Of a DNA stretch of 14,255 nt, positions 1-6,261 are shown piece by piece. Below the pieces are notes generated by a model. That model did no database searches. It saw only the letters and a program-made list of their open reading frames with translations, and was not told where the DNA came from. Every line of letters begins with the position of its first letter. Positions within the stretch are counted from its first letter, which is position 1. A program made the position numbers and the translations under genes. The stretch is from CAZITB01 sp964542055 (lineage in GTDB: Bacteria; Planctomycetota; Phycisphaerae; Sedimentisphaerales; CAMDDF01): contig CAZITB010000077.1 of NCBI GenBank assembly GCA_964542055.1, positions 1 to 14,255 on the forward strand, in the 5' to 3' direction.

Positions 1-867
1 GACTGCATTTGCTCCGGCGTATTTGGCGACAGAGTTAAATAGCAATTCCACGCTCGGCTTTTGTCTGCAGACCAGCGGTCCGTCTTTTACTGAAACATAA
101 TAGTTTGCACCTGATCTTTGCAAAATCATGTGAAAGCCGCCGGGTGCAAGTAAAACTTTGCCGGGAATAACCCGGTCGCCGTTTTTGGCTTCAACAACGT
201 TAACAGCACATAGGGAATCGAGTCTTTCTGCGAATGAAGTTGTGAACCTTGCGGGCATGTGCTGGACAATGACAGTTCCGGGAGCATTTGAAGGAAATTC
301 AGTCAGTAGTTTTGTAAGAGCCTGAACGCCGCCGGTTGAAGCACCAATTGCGAATATTTTGTTAGTTGTTTCAATCATGCTCGCCGTTTGGGGTGTGGAG
401 ATATTTTCCATAGGTGAGCTATTTTGGTACTGATTAGCCATTGCGATTTTATTTATTTGAGCTGATGAAATGCTTTTGATTTTTTCGTATAGTTCAGAGC
501 ATGTCTGACCTACGCTGTACGAAGGGCCTGGTTTGCTTATAACATCTATCGCACCGGCGGAAATGGCTTCGAGAGCCATTGCACTGCCTTTTGCGGTAAG
601 TGAGCTTAAGACGATCACCGGCATAGGATGATGTTTCATGAGGATACGCAAGAAGGTGATGCCATCCATTTTGGGCATTTCAACATCGAGCGTTATTACA
701 TCAGGTTCAAGTGTTAATATTTTATCACGAGCGATGTAAGGGTCCGGCGCGGTTCCGACGACTTCAATATCTGGATGCTGGGATAACTGCTGTCGCAAAA
801 TTTTCCTTACGATGGCTGAATCATCAACGATCAATACTTTTATAACTTTTGGTTCCACTAGAGACAT
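1..867 (-). CDS. cheB: CheB, receptor methylesterase/deamidase response regulator (partial, 3' end outside window)
   Basis: CheB removes methyl groups from receptor glutamates when phosphorylated by CheA, resetting receptor sensitivity. The visible 289 residues start at ATG 867 after an AGGA ribosome site. An N-terminal receiver domain (about 8-125) has the acidic pair D15/D16, phosphoacceptor D61 (TLDVEMP), the S88/S89 switch region and K112 in the SKPG motif. A variable linker (about 130-168) follows. The catalytic domain then begins with the nucleophile S177 in GASTGG and H203 in VQHMP. The third catalytic residue (Asp in a GxDG motif) should lie just beyond the window, since the family is about 350 residues. 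It is the last visible gene of the cheA-cheR-cheD-cheB run, 14 bases after cheD. Confidence 0.97.
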   Translation of the reverse strand, partial: MSLVEPKVIKVLIVDDSAIVRKILRQQLSQHPDIEVVGTAPDPYIARDKILTLEPDVITLDVEMPKMDGITFLRILMKHHPMPVIVLSSLTAKGSAMALEAISAGAIDVISKPGPSYSVGQTCSELYEKIKSISSAQINKIAMANQYQNSSPMENISTPQTASMIETTNKIFAIGASTGGVQALTKLLTEFPSNAPGTVIVQHMPARFTTSFAERLDSLCAVNVVEAKNGDRVIPGKVLLAPGGFHMILQRSGANYYVSVKDGPLVCRQKPSVELLFNSVAKYAGANAV

Positions 868-881
868 TTTCAAAATCCTAT

Positions 882-1367
882 TTACAATATTTTTTCTTTT
901 CCTTCAAGGCGAACTGTAACAGTTCCGTCTTCGATATCCAGATACATGTTTCTTGGTGATATCCCGCCTACATCTTCGGCGTTTATCATCAGGCCGTATT
1001 TCCACATGATCTTTCTAATTGCAAGATGGTTGCGTTTGCCTATGTCAAACCCTTTCGGGCCGGTATCCATCGAAGCTCCACCTGCAATTTTTACCTTTAT
1101 TCGGTTCTTGCTTGCACCCATCGAAAGAAGTTTATTAAGCAATCTATTGACACCCGTATCAGCAAACATGAAAGGCTTAGTTTCGGATTTTGCAGGATCG
1201 AGTGAAGATTCGGGAAGCTGAAAATGGAGCATTCCTCCAATTTTTGAAGTAGAGTCATACATGCAAACTGCGATACAAGAACCAAGCGAATATGTCATAA
1301 TGACGTCATCTGATTTACTGGAAACCTTGGCATCTGAGACATTGACTATTATTTTAGTTTTGACCAT
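882..1367 (-). CDS. cheD: CheD, chemoreceptor glutamine deamidase
   Basis: A 161-residue protein of usual CheD length. CheD hydrolyses specific receptor glutamines to glutamates and, in Bacillus and Thermotoga, also binds the CheC phosphatase. The catalytic Cys is C31 in YSLGSCI and the His is H48 in MLHFQLP. T25 stands six residues before the Cys, matching the Thr-Cys-His spacing known from Thermotoga CheD. AGGASMD (95-101) and a DVGGISPRN segment near the C-terminus complete the fold signature. The usual GR of the latter motif is replaced by PRN, a mild deviation. The AGAGGA ribosome site overlaps the cheR stop codon, so the two genes are probably translationally coupled. No CheC is seen in this window; only CheX is. 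Confidence 0.96.
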   Translation of the reverse strand: MVKTKIIVNVSDAKVSSKSDDVIMTYSLGSCIAVCMYDSTSKIGGMLHFQLPESSLDPAKSETKPFMFADTGVNRLLNKLLSMGASKNRIKVKIAGGASMDTGPKGFDIGKRNHLAIRKIMWKYGLMINAEDVGGISPRNMYLDIEDGTVTVRLEGKEKIL

Positions 1368-1378
1368 AGTATAATCCT

Positions 1379-2209
1379 CTAAGGTTTCATGTAAATCGTG
1401 GGCATTACATATTTGAATTTATGGTCGATGCCTGTTAGAGACTCGGAATGTCCGGTGAAAAGAATTCCTCCGCTATGGAGCAATTCCCAGAAGCGGTTTA
1501 CAAGGTCGGATTGAGTGGGTTTGTCGAAGTAAATCATGACATTACGACAGAAAATGAAATCAAGAGGGCCTCTGATTGGCCATTGACCCATTAAGTTAAG
1601 ATACCTGAAAAGAACTTTCTCTTTAAAATTTTGATTGATCGTATAATATTTTCGTTTATTTTCTGTAGAGAGTGTAAAATGCCTTTTTATTTCAGGGCAG
1701 GTATTTAATTTTTCGGCTTCATACTTGCCTTGGCGTGCGGTATTTAATACAGTCGTTGAAATATCAGTAGCAAGAATCTTTACGTCCCATTTTCTGTCTT
1801 TAAGTGCTTCGTTAACAGTAATCGCGATAGAATAAGGCTCTTGGCCTGAAGAACAGCCTGCGCTCCAAGCTCTTATTTTGAAATTACTCTTTTTTTCTAT
1901 GAGGGAAGGCAGTAATTTATTTTCCAAAAATTCAAAATGCTGCGGCTCACGGAAAAAGTTAGTTAGATTAGTGCTTAGGGAATCTATGAGTAATGAAAAT
2001 TCTTTACCGGTTTCGTCTGAGAGTACATGGTCGATGTATTCCGGGAAAGATCTGAATTTTCCCAAACGTAATCTCTTTGCCAGACGAGCACGGACAAGTT
2101 CTTTTTTGCCATCATGGAGATTTATTCGGCAGTGATCGTAAACGATACGGCTGATTTTTTCGAAATCCTCTTCGCTTAGAGTAATCTCATTTGTATATAC
2201 TGTTTGCAT
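1379..2209 (-). CDS. cheR: CheR, chemoreceptor glutamate methyltransferase
   Basis: CheR transfers methyl groups from S-adenosylmethionine to receptor glutamates. The 276 residues match the family length. The N-terminal helical domain (about 10-80) carries a basic stretch (RARLAKRLRLG, 40-50) typical of the receptor-contact surface. TNLTNFFRE (80-88) leads into the methyltransferase fold. The SAM-binding motif is RAWSAGCSSGQEPYS (113-127), followed by ILATDIS (145-151), CRNVMIYFD (221-229) and GGILFTGHSESL (247-258). The start ATG follows AAGGAA, and the gene lies 18 bases downstream of cheA. The receptors in this window end in FEEF tails that could tether this enzyme (see findings). Confidence 0.97.
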   Translation of the reverse strand: MQTVYTNEITLSEEDFEKISRIVYDHCRINLHDGKKELVRARLAKRLRLGKFRSFPEYIDHVLSDETGKEFSLLIDSLSTNLTNFFREPQHFEFLENKLLPSLIEKKSNFKIRAWSAGCSSGQEPYSIAITVNEALKDRKWDVKILATDISTTVLNTARQGKYEAEKLNTCPEIKRHFTLSTENKRKYYTINQNFKEKVLFRYLNLMGQWPIRGPLDFIFCRNVMIYFDKPTQSDLVNRFWELLHSGGILFTGHSESLTGIDHKFKYVMPTIYMKP

Positions 2210-2227
2210 ATTTTCGTTCCTTGAAAA

Positions 2228-4216
2228 TTATTGCTGTGACATTTTTATGATACCTGGGATGTCAAGTATTAAACTAACCGTTCCATTGCCCATAATTGCA
2301 CTGCCTGCAACTCCATTAACTTTTCCGATGGCATCTCCGAGACTTTTAATCACAACCTGCTGTTGATTGAGTAATTGATCGACCATGATACAACTTCGTT
2401 TGCCTTCATCTTCTACAATAATCAGTAATGATTCAGTCGGATCGATATCTTTGTCGTTGATGTTAAATAATTTATTCAAGCGTATCAGCGAAAGTATTTC
2501 GCCGCGAACCGTAACTACTTCGCTGCGTTCGTTGATAGTTGATATCTGTTCGGCCCTGGGTCTGAAGGTTGCAATGATTGAATTGATCGGTACAATGTAC
2601 CTGTTGTCGTCAACTGTTACTATCTGACCGTCAATTGTAGCGAGTGTTAAAGGCAGTCGAATTGTAAATGTTGTGCCTTTGCCGATTTCTGAAATTATGT
2701 CTATCTTACCTCTTAGAGATTCGATGTTCTTTTTCACTACATCCATTCCAACGCCTCTTCCTGAAACATCGGTAACTTTTTGGGCTGTGGAAAGGCCTGC
2801 ATTGAAAATCAATTTATATATCTGTTCATCCGTTAATTGCTGGGCAGGATCGACAATACCTTTGTCAATAGCTTTGTTAAGAATTTGGTCCTTGTCCAGT
2901 CCTTTTCCATCATCCTGAATTTCTATTACAATGTTTCCGGCTTGGTGGAAAGCACGCAGGTTTATAGTTCCAACCTGGTTCTTACCTGACTTTGAGCGGG
3001 CTTCGGGAGATTCTATTCCATGGTCAACTGAGTTTCTGATCATGTGTACCAAAGGATCGGCTATTTTATCAACAATGTTTCTATCAAGTTCAGTGTCTTC
3101 TCCGAATGTTTCCAGTTTTACATCTTTTTCTGATTTGTGTGAAAGGTCTCTTACAAGCCTGGACATTTTCTGAAATACGCCAGCTATGGGAACCATTCGC
3201 ATTGACATAGAAAGTTCCTGAAGTTTTCTTACGATTTTGCCTTGATGAGCGATTTTTCGGTTTAACTCATATTGTGAATCTGAAGGCTGAGAGGCTTGTT
3301 CGGCAACCATAAGCTGTGCTATTACGAGCTCTCCTGCCATATTTATAAGATCGTCAAGTTTGTCGGTCGCAACTTTTATTTTTTCATCAGATACGGTTTT
3401 TCTTACTTTCTCTGATTGCTCGGATTGTGGTTGGCAGGGCGTTTTTTCTTTGTTTATATCATTGACCGTATTGGATTTGCTAATTGGTGTAGTTTGTGCC
3501 TGCTGGGGATCGGTGAAAGTTTTTAATTTTTCGAGCAGTTGATTTAAGTTTTGCTGGCTTGGTACAGGTAAGCCTTTTTGAGCTGCAGTTTCCAGTTCCA
3601 TCATCATATTTTTGAGCATGTCCAGAGATTCAAAAATGACATCTGTTCTGGTGTCGGTTAGAAGTATTTCGGCTTTTCTGGCCATATCCAGTAAATTTTC
3701 AGCAGAATGAGCTAATGACCCGATTTCATTTAAATTCAGGAAACCCGCCATCCCTTTCATTGTGTGGAATGAACGAAAAATCAGATTTAAAGTATTTTCA
3801 TCTTCCGGATTGTTTTCCAGTTCGAGCAGGCCGGCTTCAGCGGCTTCTATGTGCTCGTTGGATTCAGCTATGAAGTCCAGAACAAGCGGTACATCGTCGG
3901 GGTCAATTGTATTTTCTTGAAGTGCGGGAGTGGAATTTTCCTCTGAATCCGATGAGCAGATTTTTTCAATAAGACCTTGTAATTGAATAACAGTTTTTGA
4001 AGTTTCGTCGATAGATTCGATGATATCGATCTTGTCAGTTGTTTTTTTTAGCTGGTCAACCAGGTCAACAGGGACATCTTTGATGTTATCTATGTTTTGT
4101 TTGATTTCATCAAATATCTCCTGAAGTTTTTCAATTTCCATTTTATCTTCAGGGTTTACCATATTAACGGTTGCAGCCGCTTTTTCGATTAAATTCTGTA
4201 ATTCCTGATTCTGCAT
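2228..4216 (-). CDS. cheA: CheA, chemotaxis sensor histidine kinase without a visible P2 domain
   Basis: CheA is the central kinase: it autophosphorylates on His under receptor/CheW control and passes phosphate to CheY and CheB. I place the start at ATG 4216, which has AAGG seven bases upstream; an in-frame TTG at 4237 lacks a ribosome site. This gives 662 residues. Order (from that ATG): a helical, acidic N-terminal extension (about 1-105) with no recognised motif; an Hpt (P1) domain (about 110-215) with phospho-acceptor H151 in FRSFHTMKG; a short low-complexity linker (about 235-275); P3 dimerisation (about 280-345); P4 ATPase with N-box RNSVDHGIE (394-402), DDGKGLD (435-441) and GRGVGMD (486-492); and a CheW-like P5 (about 530-655). 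The space between P1 and P3 looks too short for a CheY-binding P2 domain. Confidence 0.97.
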   Translation of the reverse strand: MQNQELQNLIEKAAATVNMVNPEDKMEIEKLQEIFDEIKQNIDNIKDVPVDLVDQLKKTTDKIDIIESIDETSKTVIQLQGLIEKICSSDSEENSTPALQENTIDPDDVPLVLDFIAESNEHIEAAEAGLLELENNPEDENTLNLIFRSFHTMKGMAGFLNLNEIGSLAHSAENLLDMARKAEILLTDTRTDVIFESLDMLKNMMMELETAAQKGLPVPSQQNLNQLLEKLKTFTDPQQAQTTPISKSNTVNDINKEKTPCQPQSEQSEKVRKTVSDEKIKVATDKLDDLINMAGELVIAQLMVAEQASQPSDSQYELNRKIAHQGKIVRKLQELSMSMRMVPIAGVFQKMSRLVRDLSHKSEKDVKLETFGEDTELDRNIVDKIADPLVHMIRNSVDHGIESPEARSKSGKNQVGTINLRAFHQAGNIVIEIQDDGKGLDKDQILNKAIDKGIVDPAQQLTDEQIYKLIFNAGLSTAQKVTDVSGRGVGMDVVKKNIESLRGKIDIISEIGKGTTFTIRLPLTLATIDGQIVTVDDNRYIVPINSIIATFRPRAEQISTINERSEVVTVRGEILSLIRLNKLFNINDKDIDPTESLLIIVEDEGKRSCIMVDQLLNQQQVVIKSLGDAIGKVNGVAGSAIMGNGTVSLILDIPGIIKMSQQ

Positions 4217-4264
4217 TTGATCGCCTTTTTGGTTCAACTAAAAACATTACAATACATATTATAT

Positions 4265-4305
4265 TTTTCGACTTTTCCGGGGTGTAAGTGAACTTCGGAA
4301 AGTAC
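4265..4305 (-). promoter_or_regulatory. Candidate sigma-28-like promoter of cheA with shared upstream block
   Basis: On the minus strand GTACTTTCCGAAGTT (4305 to 4291) is followed by CAC and, 15 bases after the TCAC tetramer at 4291-4288, by GTCGAAAA (4272-4265), six of eight matches to the sigma-28 -10 GCCGATAA. The -35 part (TCAC) is poor against TAAA. The same block with the same 15-base spacing precedes cheW2 and cheW3, which is the main support. The element sits directly after the cheX terminator and about 50 bases before the cheA start, as a fresh promoter should. Confidence 0.5.
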
Positions 4306-4310
4306 TTATT

Positions 4311-4350
4311 TTAAAAAAAATCACAGGCCTCTTTTGAAACCTGTGATTTA
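4311..4350 (-). terminator. Intrinsic terminator between cheX and cheA
   Basis: On the minus strand a 10-bp stem (AAATCACAGG at 4349-4340 pairing with 4327-4318) closes a 12-base loop and runs into a T tract of about eight (4320-4313). It lies 24 bases after the cheX stop, so transcripts from cheY/mini-cheY/cheX should mostly end here and cheA needs its own promoter or read-through. Confidence 0.85.
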
Positions 4351-4373
4351 TAGAAAAGATCAGGAAGGTAGAT

Positions 4374-4847
4374 TTAATTAGTTTTTTTGTAAAGCAGCGA
4401 TAACGTTGCAAAGAACTGATCCTGAATATTTATATCGGTGGTTACGACTTTGGCATCTTCTCCCAGATTGTTTTTCAATTCTCTGCCGTTTATGACAGAT
4501 GGAATAGAAATTTCGATGTTTCCAATGCAATCGGCAAAAAAGTTCTTAACACGTCCAACAATCATGTTAACTACCTCACCAATAGCATCACATGTGTCTG
4601 CTTCAGTAAGCTCATCAACAGAATCGAAACCCAGCATGTTCATTGCTATATTTTGAGCACATTCGGTGCTGCATGACAGCGATAATGAGCCCTCCAGATC
4701 ACCTTTGAAGCTGATTAGTCCCATAAGCGACCAGCCCTCAACTTGCTTTGGATCTTCAGCTTCGGCGACATCCATAAATATCATAGTCTCAAATACTTCT
4801 TTAGTGCTGTCGAGCAGCATCTGTTTGAAAGTGATTTCTTTAATCAT
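4374..4847 (-). CDS. cheX: CheX, CheY-P phosphatase
   Basis: CheX dephosphorylates CheY-P to end the motor signal. I choose ATG 4847 because AAAGGA stands six bases upstream; the in-frame ATG at 4880 has no ribosome site. This gives 157 residues, the usual CheX size. The catalytic E-x-x-N motif is E91-V-V-N94 in the segment DAIGEVVNMIVGRVKN, with the spacing known from Thermotoga CheX. The N-terminus has FETMIFMDV, typical of the family, and GDLEGSLSLSCS forms the central beta strands. The single E-x-x-N copy separates it from CheC, which usually carries two. It is third in the cheY, mini-cheY, cheX unit and ends at an intrinsic terminator. Confidence 0.9.
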   Translation of the reverse strand: MIKEITFKQMLLDSTKEVFETMIFMDVAEAEDPKQVEGWSLMGLISFKGDLEGSLSLSCSTECAQNIAMNMLGFDSVDELTEADTCDAIGEVVNMIVGRVKNFFADCIGNIEISIPSVINGRELKNNLGEDAKVVTTDINIQDQFFATLSLLYKKTN

Positions 4848-4882
4848 ATCATATCCTTTGTTAATACTTTTTCTGTTCATTA

Positions 4883-5059
4883 TTAGAGAAACTTTTTAAA
4901 AGTTTCAGGAATTATTGGTTTTGGTAAAAACCCATCGGCACCTTTGCCGTCAGAAGCCTGTTCTATTCGATCAAAATCCAGACCAGAGACCGGTGCGATT
5001 TTCATGATGATCAAACGCATCGTTTCAGAGTTATCTACCACCATTAAAACTTTAGACAT
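4883..5059 (-). CDS. Mini-CheY: receiver domain with in-frame internal deletion (58 residues)
   Basis: A 58-residue frame with its own AGGAG site, starting 34 bases after the cheY stop. Residues 1-39 (MSKVLMVVDNSETMR...) align without gaps to CheY residues 1-39, with about 20 of 39 identical. Residues 40-58 (GADGFLPKPIIPETFKKFL) then align to CheY residues 101-119 (GANGFICKP...). About 61 residues are missing, including phosphoacceptor D56 and the switch Thr. D9 is kept, D10 has become N10, and the conserved Lys (K47) is kept. There is no frameshift or internal stop. A 5-bp inverted repeat (CGGCA/TGCCG, 4936-4949) lies at the junction. It cannot be phosphorylated in the normal way. It may be a decaying duplicate of cheY or a small protein with a new role; cheX follows at once. 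Confidence 0.8.
   Translation of the reverse strand: MSKVLMVVDNSETMRLIIMKIAPVSGLDFDRIEQASDGKGADGFLPKPIIPETFKKFL
4888..4906. repeat. 19-base palindrome at the end of mini-cheY
   Basis: GAAACTTTT, a central T, then AAAAGTTTC form a perfect odd palindrome just inside the 3' end of mini-cheY. In RNA it could fold as an 8-bp hairpin with a 3-base loop, without a clear T tract after it. It could be a weak terminator, an RNA stability hairpin or an operator; its function is not evident. Confidence 0.6.
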
Positions 5060-5093
5060 CGGAAAAGTCTCCTGGGACGTTTAAACAGTGGTC

Positions 5094-5468
5094 TTAATTG
5101 AAATAAGGCGAAAGCTGTTCCTGGAACTTTTCGGGGGTGAATGGCTTACAAATGAAACCATTTGCGCCATCTGACATAAGGCTGTCGATCATATCCTGAG
5201 AGCTTTCGGTGGATACCATAATAATTTTGGTATCCTCGCAAATTTTATCCTGTCTTACTTTTTTGACCAGCTCAGAACCGCTCATTTCGGGCATATTTAT
5301 GTCGCAGAGCATGATGTCCACTTTTGTGCTGCCGAGCTTTTCCAGGGCTTCATTGCCGTTTCCGGCTTCTTCTGTTTGTTCAAATTCAAGGCCTGACATG
5401 CGTACCGTCCGCATGATAATTTTCCGCATTGTAGCGGAATCATCTACTATCATAAGAGTCTTAGCCAT
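5094..5468 (-). CDS. cheY: CheY, single-domain chemotaxis response regulator
   Basis: CheY-P binds the flagellar switch and changes motor rotation. The 124 residues form one complete receiver domain: D9/D10 metal-binding pair, phosphoacceptor D56 in MLCDINMPE, S86/T87 in MVSTE, and K108 in FICKPFTPEKF, as in phosphorylatable CheY of this family. The start ATG follows AGGAG. It is the first gene of the minus-strand unit and is preceded by a sigma-28-like promoter. The short homologue directly downstream (4883-5059) is a deleted copy of this gene type. Confidence 0.97.
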   Translation of the reverse strand: MAKTLMIVDDSATMRKIIMRTVRMSGLEFEQTEEAGNGNEALEKLGSTKVDIMLCDINMPEMSGSELVKKVRQDKICEDTKIIMVSTESSQDMIDSLMSDGANGFICKPFTPEKFQEQLSPYFN

Positions 5469-5511
5469 TTTAAAATCTCCTGTTTTGGTTAATTTTCAGT
5501 CAGTAAAATAC

Positions 5512-5538
5512 TTTTCGTCCAAAAATCGAAGGGCTTTA
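5512..5538 (-). promoter_or_regulatory. Candidate sigma-28 promoter of cheY
   Basis: Minus strand: TAAA (5538-5535), a 15-base spacer, then GACGAAAA (5519-5512), six of eight matches to GCCGATAA with the exact consensus spacing. It lies about 45 bases before the cheY start and is back to back with the HTH-gene promoter at 5570-5596. Confidence 0.55.
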
Positions 5539-5569
5539 AGGAAAAAATGAGGAAAATGTTAATTTTATT

Positions 5570-5596
5570 TAAAGTTTATCTTTAATTTCTCGATAA
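5570..5596 (+). promoter_or_regulatory. Strong sigma-28 promoter of the HTH gene
   Basis: TAAAGTTT (5570-5577, all eight consensus bases), an 11-base spacer, then CTCGATAA (5589-5596, six of eight against GCCGATAA). The spacing is exactly that of flagellar sigma-28 promoters. The start codon at 5642 lies about 45 bases downstream with an AAGGAGAG ribosome site between. This is the best sigma-28 match in the window. Confidence 0.75.
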
Positions 5597-5641
5597 GATA
5601 TATATGAAATTGAGTTAGGGCGTCTTTTAAGGAGAGATAAA

Positions 5642-5887
5642 TTGGTAGAATTGGATGAATTGGTGGAAGATATTCTTTCGGGGGTAGATGATAAAATCTG
5701 CTTAACTATAAGAGAAAAGGAAGTTTTAAACCTTATTGTAGCAGGTTTGACAAATAAAGAGATCGCAAAAAAACTTTATCGCACTGAAAGAACAATCGAA
5801 TACCATAGAAACCACATTATGCGAAAGCTCGATGCCCATAATGCTGCTGAATTGATCAGGCGTTCGATTTCTCTTCGATTGATTTAG
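5642..5887 (+). CDS. Stand-alone LuxR/GerE-type HTH DNA-binding protein (81 residues)
   Basis: A probable transcription regulator made only of a LuxR-family C-terminal HTH domain. The start is TTG, seven bases after GGAG. After about 20 acidic residues, the domain runs from about 21 to 79: LTIREKEVLNLIVAGLTNKE is the typical opening of LuxR-family helices, IAKKLYRTERTIEYHRNHI holds the recognition helix, and MRKLDAHNAAELIRRSI closes the fold. No receiver or ligand-binding domain precedes it, and the DNA upstream is promoter, so this is not a broken two-domain regulator. Such small forms are known (GerE). Its sigma-28-type promoter and place between cheY and cheW1 suggest control of motility or chemotaxis genes; the target is unknown. 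Confidence 0.9.
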   Translation: MVELDELVEDILSGVDDKICLTIREKEVLNLIVAGLTNKEIAKKLYRTERTIEYHRNHIMRKLDAHNAAELIRRSISLRLI

Positions 5888-5908
5888 TTTCATTTTTTAG
5901 GCCGATAA
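5883..5908 (+). promoter_or_regulatory. Candidate sigma-28 promoter P1 of cheW1
   Basis: GCCGATAA at 5901-5908 is a perfect sigma-28 -10 element. TTTAGTTT (5883-5890) matches six of eight -35 bases, but the spacer is 10 rather than 11. It overlaps the stop codon of the HTH gene and would give a leader of about 350 bases before cheW1. Confidence 0.5.
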
Positions 5909-5983
5909 CTAATCCGTATGCGTTAACATTTACCTTGATTTTTGTCCAGGCCTTAATTTATTAATTTTTTTTCAATCCTTTGT

Positions 5984-6010
5984 TAAGCATTTCAACAGCA
6001 TTGCCGAATA
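5984..6010 (+). promoter_or_regulatory. Candidate sigma-28-like promoter P2 of cheW1
   Basis: TAAG (5984-5987), 15-base spacer, GCCGAATA (6003-6010, six of eight). The TTAAG start and 15-base spacing match the cheW2 and cheW3 promoters, and the bases upstream (TCC, then GTTAAG) loosely match their shared block. It would give a leader of about 245 bases. Confidence 0.45.
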
Positions 6011-6261
6011 ATCAGTCGAACAGAATGTTCAATAGAGTTTAGAAAATTAGTAAAAGAGGCTGGTTATGAGTAAAGAGAATTACGAAAAAGAGATTACCTC
6101 AAATAATGTTTTAAACTGTTATCCTTCAATTTTGAAGCTAATTCAATCAGTTTAACACACACCGATTAATGGTTCACACAATCAGCTACATTACTTTAGA
6201 TTAGTTCATCGGTTCAGGAACGCGTTCGAGAAAATTTTTAATTTATATAGGAGTACGGTTT
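6011..6261 (+). other. cheW1 leader region with nested hairpin
   Basis: Non-coding leader in front of cheW1. The clearest structure is an 8-bp inverted repeat TTAAACTG (6111-6118) / CAGTTTAA (6148-6155), with a nested CTTCA/TGAAG hairpin inside; there is no T tract, so it is not a standard terminator. A second pair, ACCGAT (6161-6166) / ATCGGT (6208-6213), follows. A 29-codon frame (6066-6155) with a weak AGAGG site ends exactly at the end of the first hairpin. It might be a leader peptide, but support is weak. Confidence 0.4.

Noticed and set aside
4217..4237. TTG start seven codons upstream for cheA
   Set aside because: No ribosome site precedes the TTG, while AAGG is well placed for the ATG at 4216.
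4848..4880. ATG 4880 as the cheX start
   Set aside because: No ribosome site, and the extra 11 residues are not family-like; AAAGGA favours ATG 4847.
5951..5972. Terminator after the HTH gene (AT-rich inverted repeat before eight T)
   Set aside because: The stem TTAA/TTAA is too weak and has no GC pairs; read-through toward cheW1 is likely.
6066..6155. 29-codon frame in the cheW1 leader
   Set aside because: Only a weak AGAGG site supports it and it coincides with an inverted repeat; kept as a remark, not called as a gene.
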